17,956 nt of DNA from CAZNRY01 sp964575675. Its GTDB lineage: Bacteria > Eisenbacteria > RBG-16-71-46 > CAIMUX01 > VGJL01. The stretch covers positions 1 through 17,956 of the forward strand of contig CAZNRY010000085.1 of the NCBI GenBank assembly GCA_964575675.1, given 5' to 3'. This document shows, piece by piece, positions 1 to 9,398 of this stretch. Numbering within the stretch: the stretch's first letter is position 1; every line of letters starts with the position of its first letter. Both the position numbers and the translations under genes were made by a program. The notes under the pieces were generated by a model. That model was not told where the DNA came from and did not search any database. It was given only the letters and a program-made list of their open reading frames with translations.

Positions 1-3000
1 CCGCCAGCGCGGCCCGTGTCGCCCCATGGGTTGACTGCCCGCCATTCTCTCTCACGCCTGGGGGGTATCCCCTTATGTAGCCAGGATCCACGGCCGAAAT
101 GTCGAACGGCGGGTCCAGCAGTTGGATCAACCGATGGTCTCGGCGAACGAGGCGCTTATCCACCGCTTCCATCGCCGTGCGCGTTCGCACGGCATCGCCC
201 GCCCCGGTGAGAGCGGACCAGCTCTGCGCGATTGAATCAATCTGGCATTCTGGATTGCTCGCCGATCCGAGCGGCGAGCCATCGTCGAAGTACGCCCGGC
301 GGTACCACTCGCCATCCCAGCCATTTTGTTCGACATTCTGCCGCACTTGAGCGGCCTCCCTTCGGCAGCGTTCGGCGAAGGGAGCGTCGCCATGTCCGTG
401 GGCAACCTCAGTGAACTGCACGAGCACTTCATAGAGGAAGAAGCCCAGCCAAACACTCTCGCCTTTGCCTCGCGCGCCCACCATGTTCATGCCATCGTTC
501 CAATCGCCAGAACCGATGAGCGGCAGATTGTGCTCCCCAACGCTCAAGCCCTTGACTATGGCGCGGACACAATGGTCGTACAGGCTGGCGGTTTCTTCCG
601 ACCGGCCGGGCAGATCGTAATACGAGTCTTCTTCCGTCTTGACCGGGCGGCCTTCTACGAAGGGGATGGATTCATCCAGCACCCCGGTGTCACCTGTGTC
701 CAGAACGTAGCGGGACGTCGCCAACGGCAACCAGAGATAGTCGTCCGAGCAGTGCGTACGCACCCCCCTGCCCGAAGGCGGATGCCACCAATGCTGGACA
801 TCTCCCTCCGGGAACTGACGGGCCGCGCAACGGAGTACGTGCTCGCGCAAGAGCTGCGGCTCGGCGTGGATGAGGGCCATCACGTCCTGCAACTGATCGC
901 GGAACCCGAAGGCGCCTCCTGGTTGGTAGTATCCCGTCCGGGCCCAAAGGCGGCACGCCAGGGTCTGGTACAAGAGCCAGCCGTTGGCCAGCACGTCAAG
1001 GGACGGGTCCGGGGTCTCCACGCTCACCGCGCCGAGCGTGTGGTTCCAGTATTGCCACACCTCTTCGAGTGCGACACGCGCCGCATCGGATCCCCGGAAG
1101 CGATGGGCCAGGTTGCCCGCGTCATCCGCATCTTGCCCTGCGCCGAGCCTGAAGATGAGCTCACGTTCGCACCCCTCAGCCAGCTCGAATGAAACCTGGA
1201 TCGCGGCGCAGGGATCCAGAGCCACCCCTGCCTTGCCCGAAAGCCGCGCTCGAGTCATAGCTGCCGGATTCTGAAGCGTGCCGTTACGCCCAAGAAACTC
1301 AGTGCGATCGCAGCTGAATGTCCGAGTCCGATTGTCCACATCGAAGAAGGCAACCCGGCCGGCGAACTCCGTGTTGTACGGGTTCCGCGCGAAGAGCGCT
1401 CCGGTCTTGGTGTCGATTTCAGTGACGACGTGCATGGCCGATTTCGACCGCAGATCACCCAGCACCCACTCCACATATCCAGTGACGGAGAGTCGGCGGG
1501 ATCGGCCTGATTCGTTCCGCACTCTCATCACCATGAACTTGACCGGCGCATCCAGGGCCACGTAGATCCACAGCTCTGAGCGGATACCGGCCTCCACGTG
1601 CTCGAAGACGCTGTAACCGAATCCGTGTCGGCACACGTGAACTCCCGTTCCGCGGCCGGGCAGCGACGTGGGAGACCAGAAATGGCCGCTCTCCTCGTCA
1701 CGGATGTAGAGGGCTTCACCGCCGGGGTCGCTGACGGGGTCGTTGGTCCATGGGGTCAGACGAAACTCGTGGGCATTCTCGGCCCAGGTGTGGGCAAGAC
1801 CGCTCTCCGAGATGACCGTCCCGAACTGCGGGTTCGCCAGGACATTCACCCACGGCGCTGGCGTGGCTTGCCCTTGCGCGGTCGTGATCACATATTCGCG
1901 CCCATCCGGGGTGAACCCTCCCAGCCCGTTGAAGAAGATGAGATCCCGGCGAGGCGACTCTGGCGCCGGCGGGGTGGCCGGGCGGCGAGCCCGCGTCGGC
2001 GTCAATCGCGGGCCGGGCAGGTCGGCAACGTTCTGGCGGTTGATCTGTTCCGCCAGCGTCCCGCGATCGTCGATGATGATAGCGCGGGCGACTGACTGGA
2101 GCAGGATGCGGTCCTCGTCCGAGATCTGATCCGCAGGTCTTACAAAGATGCCTCCTGGCCGATCGGGAACGTTGGCCTCAATGCCTGCGGCGATCAATCC
2201 CATGATCTGCTCGTGGAGGACTTGCCGGTAACCGGCCTGATCTTCATTCCAAATCACCAGGTCGACCGCTAGTCCCTTCAGGCGCCAGTACGCGTGGGCC
2301 TGAACGAGCTGGCGCACCAGCTCGATGTTGGACGGGTCTCCGATCCGCAAGAGCACGATCGGCAGGTCGCCGGATATGGAGTAGCCCCATAACCCGGATT
2401 GACCGCGGTGATTCCTGATCAGGATGCTTGGGTCGGCGCGTAACGAGGAATTCGCGTAGATCACGGATCCGGCCAGGCGTTCATAACTCTGCGCATCAGC
2501 CTCCGTCGCATTGATTTGCCGAAGGACCACCTCGCTGTGGGTCCACGCCAGGTCGAAGACGCGGTTCGCGAGACGGCGATCATGGTACTTATCAACGAGG
2601 CCCATACAGATGTCGCGGGTCTCGCCGACACCGAAGACGAGATTCATCGTCGCAGACTCCTCGGGATCGAGCGTCATCCGATACCGGATTGCGACAATCG
2701 GATCGAGCACAGATCCCTGGCTGCCCGAGAGCGCGCCCGAGGCCTTCATCGCCAGAGGGTCGGTCACGCTGTTGCCGCGGCCGATGAACTGCTGGCGGTC
2801 CGTCTCATAGGAAATCTCTTCGACGTGCGCCCCGTGCACGGTCATCAGGTGAAACATCCACGGGGTCGACTCGTCGAGGGAGCGGGGCCGGCGACTGCAG
2901 AGGATCGCCTGTCGCTTTCTGGTGATCTCGGTTTGAACGAAGAGATTGCTGAACGCGGGATGGAGCGCGTCCGCAGCGGACGAGGCGAGAACGACTTCCG

Positions 3001-6000
3001 CGTAGCTCGTTACCTCGATCTCTCTGTGCTTGGATGAGCGGTTTGCGATGTGGATGCGGCGCACCTCGACGTCATCCTCCGGTGAAACGGAGACCTCCGT
3101 GTGCGTGTCGAAGTCATGGTCGCGGCGGCGGAACTCCGCTCGCGCCTCGGAGAAGATCGCTTCGTAGCTTTCCGATTTCTTGAGCGTCGGCTGATACGCG
3201 GTCGACCAAAACTGCCCGGTGCTCACGTCACGGATGTAGCAGTATGTGCCCCAGTTGTCGCACGTGCCGTCCTCGCGCCAACGTGTGACGGCCAAGTCCT
3301 TCCACCGGCTGTAACCGCCTCCCGCGTTCGTGATCATTACGTGGTATCTGCCGTTCGACAACAACTGCACTTCCGGTATCGAGGTGTTCGGGGTGCTGAG
3401 GACGCGCATCGGCGTCTCAGGACCACCGGAGGTCGTATGGGCGTTCGAGAGTTCGGCCGCTTGAGAATAGAGCACCGTGGTCTTTGGCACCCTCTCCTGG
3501 AGCAACAACGTGGTCGCCCGGAATCCTCGAACCGACTCGAACCGTTTCTGCATCGGACGATCCAGAATCAGGTAGGCAAGGGAGAGAAGGCTCATTCCCT
3601 GGTGATGCGCCATGAACGAGCGAACGATAGCGCTCGACTGGCCGCGTGGGAGACGTGATGGGGTGTAGTCGATCGCCTCATAGAAGCCGTATCGCCCCTC
3701 ACACCCTTCGGCGGCGAGTCGCTGAAGATTCAGGCATGCCTCTTCGGGCGCCACCATCAGCGCCAGAGCTGAGGCATGCGGGGTAATGACCAGGTCCGCG
3801 GCCAGTCCGCGTTTTAGCCCCAGACCCGGCACGCCGAAGGCGCGGTACTGGTAGTTGAGATGGGCATCGATCGTGTTGTAGCCGGACTCCGAAATACCCC
3901 AGGGTACGCCGCGCTGCTTCCCATATTCGATCTGTCTCTCGACCGCCGCCCTGTAGGTCTGGTCAAGCAGCGTGTTCTCATACGTCGGCATCACCATAAG
4001 CGGCATGAGATACTCGAACATCGATCCGCTCCATGAAAGGAGAACCGGTGCTCCGCCGGCGGCGCTGAGCAGGCGTGACAGCGCAAACCACGTCTCCTGC
4101 GGGAGCTGTTCCTGCGCGATTGCGACGAAAGTAGCCAATCGCGCCTCCGACGCGAGCAGGTCGTAGTAGCTCGAGTCCCGCCTGCGCTGGGCAACGTTGT
4201 ACCCGATCGCCAGCAGATGGCGCCCCCTGTCGTAGAGGAAGTCGTACTCCACGTTGGCGAGCTCGCGGGATCGGCGAGCAAGGTCTTCGATCGTCGCAAT
4301 CCTGGCCCTGGCGCGGTTGCCCGCCTCCGTGACGAACTCTCGAAGCGCTGCGGACCACTCCTCCTCGCGGGTTGCATCCGCGCCGAGCCGACGCTCAATG
4401 GCCAGGAGCTGATCCTCCGCGAGCCCTGCCAGTTCGCGCAGCGTCGGAATCTCGTCGATGCAATGGAATTCGCCGACCACATTCTGAGGGACCGGCAGGG
4501 CTGTCCACGGAGCGAGGAAAGTGAGCTCGTCGAGAGCCGCCTTGCACTGCCGGGCGAGGGCGCCTGCCCAATGCCCGGCCTCGCTCTTGGGATCATCATC
4601 GAGACTGGCCACCACCTCGGCAATGGACGTCGCCAGACGCTCGAGACAGAGCCGCGCCGCCGCGAGCGTGGTCGGTTCTGTTTCGCATATGGAATCCAGA
4701 TCCGCCTTGAGTTGACTCAGAGGAATCGCCGCGGCCCTTCCATCGGAATCCTCGAGAATCCGGAGTGTGTCGCTCAAGCCCTCGAACAATCGCACTCCCA
4801 GGATCCGGGAATCGGGAATCGCGAGGAGGCCGGGGCCCAATGTCAGCAAATGGCCCGCAAGGTTGCCGGAGTCCACGGTCGAGATGTAGAGAGGCGGCAG
4901 CGGGTTGAGAGTTTGCGTGTCGTACCAGTTGTAGAAGTGGCCCCGGTGGCGTTCCAAGGCTTCCATCGTGCCGAACGCGCTTGCCGTGCGCTCGATGAGC
5001 TGCCCGGCGGGGACGTAGCCAAAGTCATAAGCGGACAAGCTCGAGAGCAGAGCGAGTCCCATGTTGGTCGGCGATGTGCGATGCGCAATCTTGGCCACGG
5101 CAAGTTCCTGAAAGTTGTCAGGTGGCAGCCAATGGTCTTCGGGCCCGACGAACGTCTCGAAGAACATCCAGGTCTTGCGCGCGAGCTTCCGGAGAAGAAC
5201 GGCCTGATCGGCCGTGAGCTGTGCTCCGCGGCGGGAGAGCGGACGGCTGATCCACCACGCGATCGCCGGCGATGCCATCCAGAGGCCCAGGATGGCTCCG
5301 GCCGCAGTAAGCACCGCCGGCCGCATGAGCGCCAAATAGATCAACGCCGCAATGGAGATTGAAGGGGCGATCCACATCGACCGGAAGGAGGCGGCGAGGT
5401 CCGTGCGACGGTTGAGAGCGCCGTCGCTGGATGGGTTCCATTCGAGAAGACGTCTGCGTGTGATCAAGCGCACCACCGTGCGAACAACCGCATCGAGGCT
5501 GAAGAGCGCCTCGTACGGGAGGCATACGAGGGTGAATAACGCCTGTGAGAAGTGGCGGCCGGTCGAACGCACGGCGGAAGCGAGGTGCTGGATCCACCCC
5601 ACGTCGCCCGCCTTCTGAGACATGTCTAGAATGGAGGCGACGAGAGGAGGGATCATGATGATCCCGATCACCGAGCACGTCCAGAACCACGCGGGCGACA
5701 AGACCATCCATCCCGACAGCAACAGGAGGATCAGAGCCGGAGGGACGAGACTACGTCTGAGGTTGTCGAAGAGCTTCCATAGCGACAGTCCCGAGATCGG
5801 GTTTTTCTGAAGGCGCCTTCCCTGACCGGGAACGCGCGGCAGGATCCACCCGAGGAGTTGCCAGTCCCCCCGAATCCATCGGTATCGGCGGCTCACGTCC
5901 GCGTTGTAGCGGGAGGGATAGTCCTCATACAACTGCACATCGCTCATCAATCCCGAGCGGGCGTAACAGCCTTCGAGAAGATCGTGGCTCAGGATCTGGT

Positions 6001-8206
6001 CTTCGGGGAAGCGTCCGCTGAGCGCTTGCTCGAACGCGTCAACGTCATAGATCCCCTTGCCGATGAACGATCCTTCGTGGAACAGATCCTGGTAGACATC
6101 CGAGACGGCGCGCGTATACGGGTCGATGCCGGGCACACCCCCGTAGAGCCGGGCATATCGCGACCGGTTCGTCCCGGGCAGGTTCACGGCTACGCGAGGC
6201 TGAAGGATGCCGTACCCCTCAGTGATACGCTGCTTGCCCACGTCGTAGCGCGGACGGTTCAGCGGATGTGCCATGGCTCCGACGAACTGCCACGCCGAGT
6301 CACGCGGAAGCTGTGTGTCCGTGTCGAGGGTGATCACGTATCTCACGTTCGGTAGGACCGCAGTCCTACCGACGACGACTGCGAACCGATCGGTGGATCC
6401 ACCTCGGAGGAGCGAGTTCAGGTCGGAGAGTTTCCCTCGCTTGCGCTCATAACCCATCCAGAGCCGCTCCCTAGGATTCCAGCTCCGCGCGCGATGGAAA
6501 AGGAAAAAGGAGCTGCCTCTCCCGCTCCCGTACTTCTCATTCAACTCCTCGATCTTCTCCCTCGCGAACCGGATGAGCGGCTCGTCCTCCGGAAGTGATT
6601 CCTCGTGCGCGTCAGAAAGGTCCGTCAGCAGGCCGAAGTGCAGATGCTCGTCTCGATTCGCCAGGAACCGGACCTCCAGCGCCTCGACCAGATCCTCGAT
6701 GTTCTGGTTACTCGTGATCATCGTCGGGATCACGACGAGCGTGCGCGATTCCGGGGGAATCCCTGTGGAGAAGTCCATGCGCGGCAGCATGTGCGGCCTG
6801 GCAAGCAGCGCGGCCAGCCAGTTCACCAGAGCGACCGCCAACTGGCTTGCGCCCAGCAGTGAGAGGATTCCGATCAGCACGAGCGTCCAGCCTCGCGAGC
6901 CGGAGGCCAGCGCACTTGCCATCAGGCCGCCGGTGAGAACTGCTGCGATAAGCATGATCGGACACAGATACACGAGTAACGGAAAGCGGCCGGTGATTCG
7001 CCGAAGGGTCTCTGCGGCGGATAGTCGTACCTTCGCGGTCCGTTCGAGCTGCGGCAATCCCTTGTCGATCAAGTGGAAGCCAACATGGGACGCGCGAACA
7101 TGGCCGCCTTCCGTCTTTGCGCTGATCTGCGTGCGCTGGATGGCCAAGCGCGCCACCTGCTCTTCGGACAACGGGCTGCTGTTCGCAAGCCTCTCCACAA
7201 CGTGGCGGTACCGATCCCGTGTTGCGAAGTCCATCCTGCCGTAGGTTCCGCCGGGATCCTCTCGCAGCGTAGCCTCGACAACACTCATCGTCTCGACGAA
7301 CTCGCGCCAATCCATCGCTCCCAGAAACCGGAGGCTGCCGATGCTGTTGCTGATGGAAACCTGGTCGGCCGCCTGTTGTTGGTTCTCCGACTGAATCAAC
7401 TGCTCAATCGCCAGGCCGGACTGGGAGAGTCGCTGTTCAATCCAGGTGAGTGCCAGCGCCAGGGCAGGGCTCTGGCCCTGAAGGCGGCGCGCGAGTTCCG
7501 CGACGAACGAGCTGACCATCGGCGGATCGGAACGCGCCATGTCCGCGACGACGAGGATCAGGCTGTCTGGATCCTTGTCAGCAGTCTCGGTCATCCGGTC
7601 CGCCCAGTGGTCGGCGCGGTTTCGGTCGATCCTGTCGGTCGCGATCCGGGCAGCGACGCGCCGGAGGTTCTCGATGAGAGCCAGGCGCAACATGATCGGG
7701 ATGGCCCACAACTCGCCCAACTTGAGAACGGTCACCATCTGGTAGGCCGCTACGAAACTGCTCAAGTTCTCCGGATCAACCCGTCCGTCGCCGTGCGAGA
7801 TCGTCTCCAGGGCGATGTCATACACTCGCGGAAATCCGGTCGATGGGCCGCTCCGCAGGGAGGGCAACTCCCGGCTGTAGCCCTTCGGCAAGTGACGCCT
7901 CGCCGTACGAATCTGTTCTTCGATCAGGTAGAAGTTGTCGAGCAGCCATTCACCGGCCGGTGTTATCCGGCGGCTCGTCCTGACCGCCTCCGTCAGCAGA
8001 TTGCGCGTCCCGATCAGGACCCATTCATTCTCAGCAAGCCGTGGCAGGAGCCGATCCGGCGCGCGCTCGCCGGCCGGCTCATGGAAGCCCGCGAGGGTCT
8101 TGCCGTGCTGCTTCATCTGATCGGCGCTGAAGAGCTCCGATCGCAGCGGTTCCTCGCCGCCCGAGTACTTGCCGGCGGACCGCGGGAACCGTATCGCTGG
8201 GATCAT
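1..8206 (-). CDS. ndvB: Cyclic beta-1,2-glucan synthase (GT84 + glycoamylase-like + GH94), 3' end cut by window edge
   Basis: This large inner-membrane enzyme of the NdvB/ChvB/Cgs family polymerises UDP-glucose into beta-1,2-glucan and trims and cyclises it for the periplasm. One frame stays open from ATG 8206 to position 1; phase was checked at both ends. Visible order: N-terminal region of about 400 residues; two membrane segments near 410-460; glycosyltransferase domain with DTDTQLP at 628-634 and RRYRWIRGDWQ ending near 782 (W777 in the RW motif); further membrane segments near 820-860 and 945-985; glycoamylase-like domain near 1300-1530; two GH94-associated beta domains from about 1630 and 2105; and the phosphorylase domain with GSGDWNDGMN (D2571 the likely general acid). 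The last visible part is GYIRGYPPGVRENGGQ, so roughly 100-200 C-terminal residues are probably missing (rhizobial and Brucella homologues are about 2830-2870 long). GGGAG lies 9 nt before the ATG. The ATG overlaps the stop of the preceding mini-ORF. Product specificity is inferred from domain architecture. Confidence 0.95.
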   Translation of the reverse strand, partial: MIPAIRFPRSAGKYSGGEEPLRSELFSADQMKQHGKTLAGFHEPAGERAPDRLLPRLAENEWVLIGTRNLLTEAVRTSRRITPAGEWLLDNFYLIEEQIRTARRHLPKGYSRELPSLRSGPSTGFPRVYDIALETISHGDGRVDPENLSSFVAAYQMVTVLKLGELWAIPIMLRLALIENLRRVAARIATDRIDRNRADHWADRMTETADKDPDSLILVVADMARSDPPMVSSFVAELARRLQGQSPALALALTWIEQRLSQSGLAIEQLIQSENQQQAADQVSISNSIGSLRFLGAMDWREFVETMSVVEATLREDPGGTYGRMDFATRDRYRHVVERLANSSPLSEEQVARLAIQRTQISAKTEGGHVRASHVGFHLIDKGLPQLERTAKVRLSAAETLRRITGRFPLLVYLCPIMLIAAVLTGGLMASALASGSRGWTLVLIGILSLLGASQLAVALVNWLAALLARPHMLPRMDFSTGIPPESRTLVVIPTMITSNQNIEDLVEALEVRFLANRDEHLHFGLLTDLSDAHEESLPEDEPLIRFAREKIEELNEKYGSGRGSSFFLFHRARSWNPRERLWMGYERKRGKLSDLNSLLRGGSTDRFAVVVGRTAVLPNVRYVITLDTDTQLPRDSAWQFVGAMAHPLNRPRYDVGKQRITEGYGILQPRVAVNLPGTNRSRYARLYGGVPGIDPYTRAVSDVYQDLFHEGSFIGKGIYDVDAFEQALSGRFPEDQILSHDLLEGCYARSGLMSDVQLYEDYPSRYNADVSRRYRWIRGDWQLLGWILPRVPGQGRRLQKNPISGLSLWKLFDNLRRSLVPPALILLLLSGWMVLSPAWFWTCSVIGIIMIPPLVASILDMSQKAGDVGWIQHLASAVRSTGRHFSQALFTLVCLPYEALFSLDAVVRTVVRLITRRRLLEWNPSSDGALNRRTDLAASFRSMWIAPSISIAALIYLALMRPAVLTAAGAILGLWMASPAIAWWISRPLSRRGAQLTADQAVLLRKLARKTWMFFETFVGPEDHWLPPDNFQELAVAKIAHRTSPTNMGLALLSSLSAYDFGYVPAGQLIERTASAFGTMEALERHRGHFYNWYDTQTLNPLPPLYISTVDSGNLAGHLLTLGPGLLAIPDSRILGVRLFEGLSDTLRILEDSDGRAAAIPLSQLKADLDSICETEPTTLAAARLCLERLATSIAEVVASLDDDPKSEAGHWAGALARQCKAALDELTFLAPWTALPVPQNVVGEFHCIDEIPTLRELAGLAEDQLLAIERRLGADATREEEWSAALREFVTEAGNRARARIATIEDLARRSRELANVEYDFLYDRGRHLLAIGYNVAQRRRDSSYYDLLASEARLATFVAIAQEQLPQETWFALSRLLSAAGGAPVLLSWSGSMFEYLMPLMVMPTYENTLLDQTYRAAVERQIEYGKQRGVPWGISESGYNTIDAHLNYQYRAFGVPGLGLKRGLAADLVITPHASALALMVAPEEACLNLQRLAAEGCEGRYGFYEAIDYTPSRLPRGQSSAIVRSFMAHHQGMSLLSLAYLILDRPMQKRFESVRGFRATTLLLQERVPKTTVLYSQAAELSNAHTTSGGPETPMRVLSTPNTSIPEVQLLSNGRYHVMITNAGGGYSRWKDLAVTRWREDGTCDNWGTYCYIRDVSTGQFWSTAYQPTLKKSESYEAIFSEARAEFRRRDHDFDTHTEVSVSPEDDVEVRRIHIANRSSKHREIEVTSYAEVVLASSAADALHPAFSNLFVQTEITRKRQAILCSRRPRSLDESTPWMFHLMTVHGAHVEEISYETDRQQFIGRGNSVTDPLAMKASGALSGSQGSVLDPIVAIRYRMTLDPEESATMNLVFGVGETRDICMGLVDKYHDRRLANRVFDLAWTHSEVVLRQINATEADAQSYERLAGSVIYANSSLRADPSILIRNHRGQSGLWGYSISGDLPIVLLRIGDPSNIELVRQLVQAHAYWRLKGLAVDLVIWNEDQAGYRQVLHEQIMGLIAAGIEANVPDRPGGIFVRPADQISDEDRILLQSVARAIIIDDRGTLAEQINRQNVADLPGPRLTPTRARRPATPPAPESPRRDLIFFNGLGGFTPDGREYVITTAQGQATPAPWVNVLANPQFGTVISESGLAHTWAENAHEFRLTPWTNDPVSDPGGEALYIRDEESGHFWSPTSLPGRGTGVHVCRHGFGYSVFEHVEAGIRSELWIYVALDAPVKFMVMRVRNESGRSRRLSVTGYVEWVLGDLRSKSAMHVVTEIDTKTGALFARNPYNTEFAGRVAFFDVDNRTRTFSCDRTEFLGRNGTLQNPAAMTRARLSGKAGVALDPCAAIQVSFELAEGCERELIFRLGAGQDADDAGNLAHRFRGSDAARVALEEVWQYWNHTLGAVSVETPDPSLDVLANGWLLYQTLACRLWARTGYYQPGGAFGFRDQLQDVMALIHAEPQLLREHVLRCAARQFPEGDVQHWWHPPSGRGVRTHCSDDYLWLPLATSRYVLDTGDTGVLDESIPFVEGRPVKTEEDSYYDLPGRSEETASLYDHCVRAIVKGLSVGEHNLPLIGSGDWNDGMNMVGARGKGESVWLGFFLYEVLVQFTEVAHGHGDAPFAERCRREAAQVRQNVEQNGWDGEWYRRAYFDDGSPLGSASNPECQIDSIAQSWSALTGAGDAVRTRTAMEAVDKRLVRRDHRLIQLLDPPFDISAVDPGYIRGYPPGVRENGGQSTHGATRAALA

Positions 8207-8277
8207 TGAGGCGTGCTCCCGCCATGGAGTGTCGCTACGACCGAAAGAATCACGAGGACGGCGGCGGTGACTCTCAT
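8203..8277 (-). CDS. Possible 24-residue hydrophobic leader peptide between the XRE gene and the glucan synthase
   Basis: A 24-codon frame starts at ATG 8277, overlapping the TGA of the XRE gene (ATGA). It ends at TGA 8203-8205, overlapping the ATG of the glucan synthase, again as ATGA. The peptide begins MRVTAAVLVILSVVATLHGG and so looks like a short signal or membrane segment with one Arg near the N-terminus. There is no strong Shine-Dalgarno before it, so translation would depend on coupling from the regulator. It could be a coupling leader, a small membrane peptide, or simply chance; the double 4-base overlap is the only real argument for it. I know of no family that it belongs to. Confidence 0.25.
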   Translation of the reverse strand: MRVTAAVLVILSVVATLHGGSTPQ

Positions 8278-8687
8278 TTCGTTCGTGCCTGGCGTCTCTT
8301 TCCGGTTTTCTTGCGTCCGACGACCTTCTCGAGAGCCGGAAGAATGTCCAGAGGATGTTGCCCCGATTGTTTCAGGGTGCGTAATAGCTTACGGACCCCC
8401 GGAGTCGATGCGACCCAGTCGCGCGTATCCGGGTCCAGTCCCGTGGCCAGGGGCTCGAGAGACTCGAACGTCGCGCCGACTCTCCGGAGGGCGCGGGCGA
8501 TCTTCCGAAGGAGGTCATCGGAGGGGCGGCGGCGATTGTGCTCGATGTCCGAAAGATGCGCGGCCGAGACTTGGAGCGTTCCCGCGAGCCCGCGCAGGGT
8601 CATGCCGGCCTCCTTCCGGAGGCGCCGAACCTCGTGACCAAGATCTGATGCCTTCATGTTCCGCATGTTAGCTGACTTTGCGAACAA
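8274..8687 (-). CDS. XRE/Cro-type helix-turn-helix transcriptional regulator
   Basis: This is a small cytoplasmic DNA-binding protein of up to 137 residues. The helix-turn-helix lies at residues 29-58, with MTLRGLAGTLQVSAAHLSDI followed by EHNRRRPS; this matches the HTH_3 pattern of a positioning helix, a recognition helix and the IE.N.R.PS end. A charged C-terminal part (about 90-137) ends in a Lys/Arg-rich tail. The longest frame opens with TTG at 8687, which has AAGGG 8 nt upstream. ATG at 8666 or 8657 would also keep the whole domain and cannot be excluded, as neither has an obvious ribosome site. Its stop overlaps the mini-ORF start, and the giant glucan synthase follows 67 bp on, so the regulator probably heads this operon. 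Control of the glucan synthase or of itself is inference; no operator was identified. No toxin or ImmA-like partner is next to it. Confidence 0.9.
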   Translation of the reverse strand: MFAKSANMRNMKASDLGHEVRRLRKEAGMTLRGLAGTLQVSAAHLSDIEHNRRRPSDDLLRKIARALRRVGATFESLEPLATGLDPDTRDWVASTPGVRKLLRTLKQSGQHPLDILPALEKVVGRKKTGKRRQARTK

Positions 8688-9074
8688 ATAGGAGACCCTT
8701 CCCCCATGAGCGAAACGCCCTGGAGTCGAGGGATCCTCTGCGGGGGGGCGCCAGGGTCGACCGATAACTGTGGCCCGAAAAATGCCGTATCGTCTCTATT
8801 CTCAGCCAGTTGCGTCGCCTGGGCGAGCATCCGGCGGGGCTAGAATCGCGCCATCTTTTGAGGCTTCCTGGTGGAATTGTGTTGCTTTCGCCCTTTGGCG
8901 GAGCGTAGGGTGCGCATAGTTGGTTCGCCGAAAGAGTCTGGTCTGCGCGGTTCCGTACTTGTCCACGCTGCTTGGCCTCGATCGTCCTTCCTTCTGGACC
9001 CACTCAGGGTCCCTTTCCAATGGATCCGGAGAGAAAAAACAGGATCCGCTGTTCAAGATCAAAGGAGCACTACG
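8688..9074. other. Intergenic region between the divergent XRE and RRM genes
   Basis: This is a 387-bp spacer that must carry promoters for both directions and the RRM 5' leader. On the plus strand TAGAAT at 8841-8846 resembles a -10 box, but no good -35 lies 16-18 bp upstream; the nearest candidate, TTGCGT at 8810, is 25 bp away. No convincing promoter was found for the minus-strand XRE gene. The frame of the RRM gene is open back to 8871, but that extension has no family resemblance and lacks a start as good as the ATG at 9075. Confidence 0.5.
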
Positions 9075-9392
9075 ATGGGCGCCAAGTTGTACGTTGGCAA
9101 TCTGAGTTTCGATGTTGAGAATTCCGACCTGGAGCAGATGTTCGCTGCGCACGGTTCCGTCAGAAGCGCGCAGGTCATCATGGACCGCGACACCGGACGC
9201 AGCAATGGCTTGGGGTTCGTTGAGATGAGCGCTGATGGCGAGGCCACGGCGGCGATCTCCGCGTTGAACGGCCGCGACTTCAAGGGTCGCGCCCTCACCG
9301 TGAACGAGGCCAAGCCCCGCGAGGACCGCGGTGGTGGCCGGAGCTACGGCAACGGCGGCGGCGGCGGCGGAAGCTCGTCACGCCGGTACTAA
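9075..9392 (+). CDS. Glycine-rich RRM RNA-binding protein (bacterial Rbp type)
   Basis: This 105-residue protein consists of a single RNA recognition motif and a short Gly/Ser/Arg-rich tail. RNP2 is LYVGNL at residues 5-10. RNP1 is NGLGFVEM at 44-51, followed by the usual ALNGRDFKGRALTVNEAKPR ending of the domain near residue 82. The tail contains six consecutive glycines and ends SSSRRY. Proteins of this type bind single-stranded RNA in the cytoplasm, and some are cold-induced in other bacteria. The start at ATG 9075 is supported by AAAGGAG at 9061-9067. RNP1 is unusual: the third-position aromatic residue, normally Phe in the GFGFVEM pattern of this family, is Leu46, while Tyr6 and Phe48 are kept. 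The gene stands alone with its own terminator. Function in this organism is inferred from the family. Confidence 0.95.
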   Translation: MGAKLYVGNLSFDVENSDLEQMFAAHGSVRSAQVIMDRDTGRSNGLGFVEMSADGEATAAISALNGRDFKGRALTVNEAKPREDRGGGRSYGNGGGGGGSSSRRY

Positions 9393-9398
9393 TCACGA

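Noticed and set aside
4217..5362. A 381-codon plus-strand frame
   Set aside because: It lies wholly antisense to the glucan synthase, whose frame is open and motif-rich through the same bases. The plus-strand translation has no family resemblance; long antisense frames are common at this GC content.
7073..8209. A 378-codon plus-strand frame
   Set aside because: It is antisense to the N-terminal part of the glucan synthase, where the minus-strand product has recognisable conserved text (WLLDNFYLIEEQIR). No ribosome site or domain.
8841..8846. TAGAAT as the -10 box of the RRM gene
   Set aside because: The hexamer is good but no -35 hexamer lies 16-18 bp upstream, and the leader would be over 200 nt; not strong enough to list as a promoter.
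8871..9074. N-terminal extension of the RRM protein in frame
   Set aside because: The extra 68 residues have no RRM-family counterpart, while AAAGGAG and ATG at 9075 give a standard start with the RNP2 motif at residue 5.
9353..9370. CGG trinucleotide run in the RRM gene
   Set aside because: Six units simply encode the glycine-rich tail; a contraction or expansion would stay in frame, so phase variation is unlikely.
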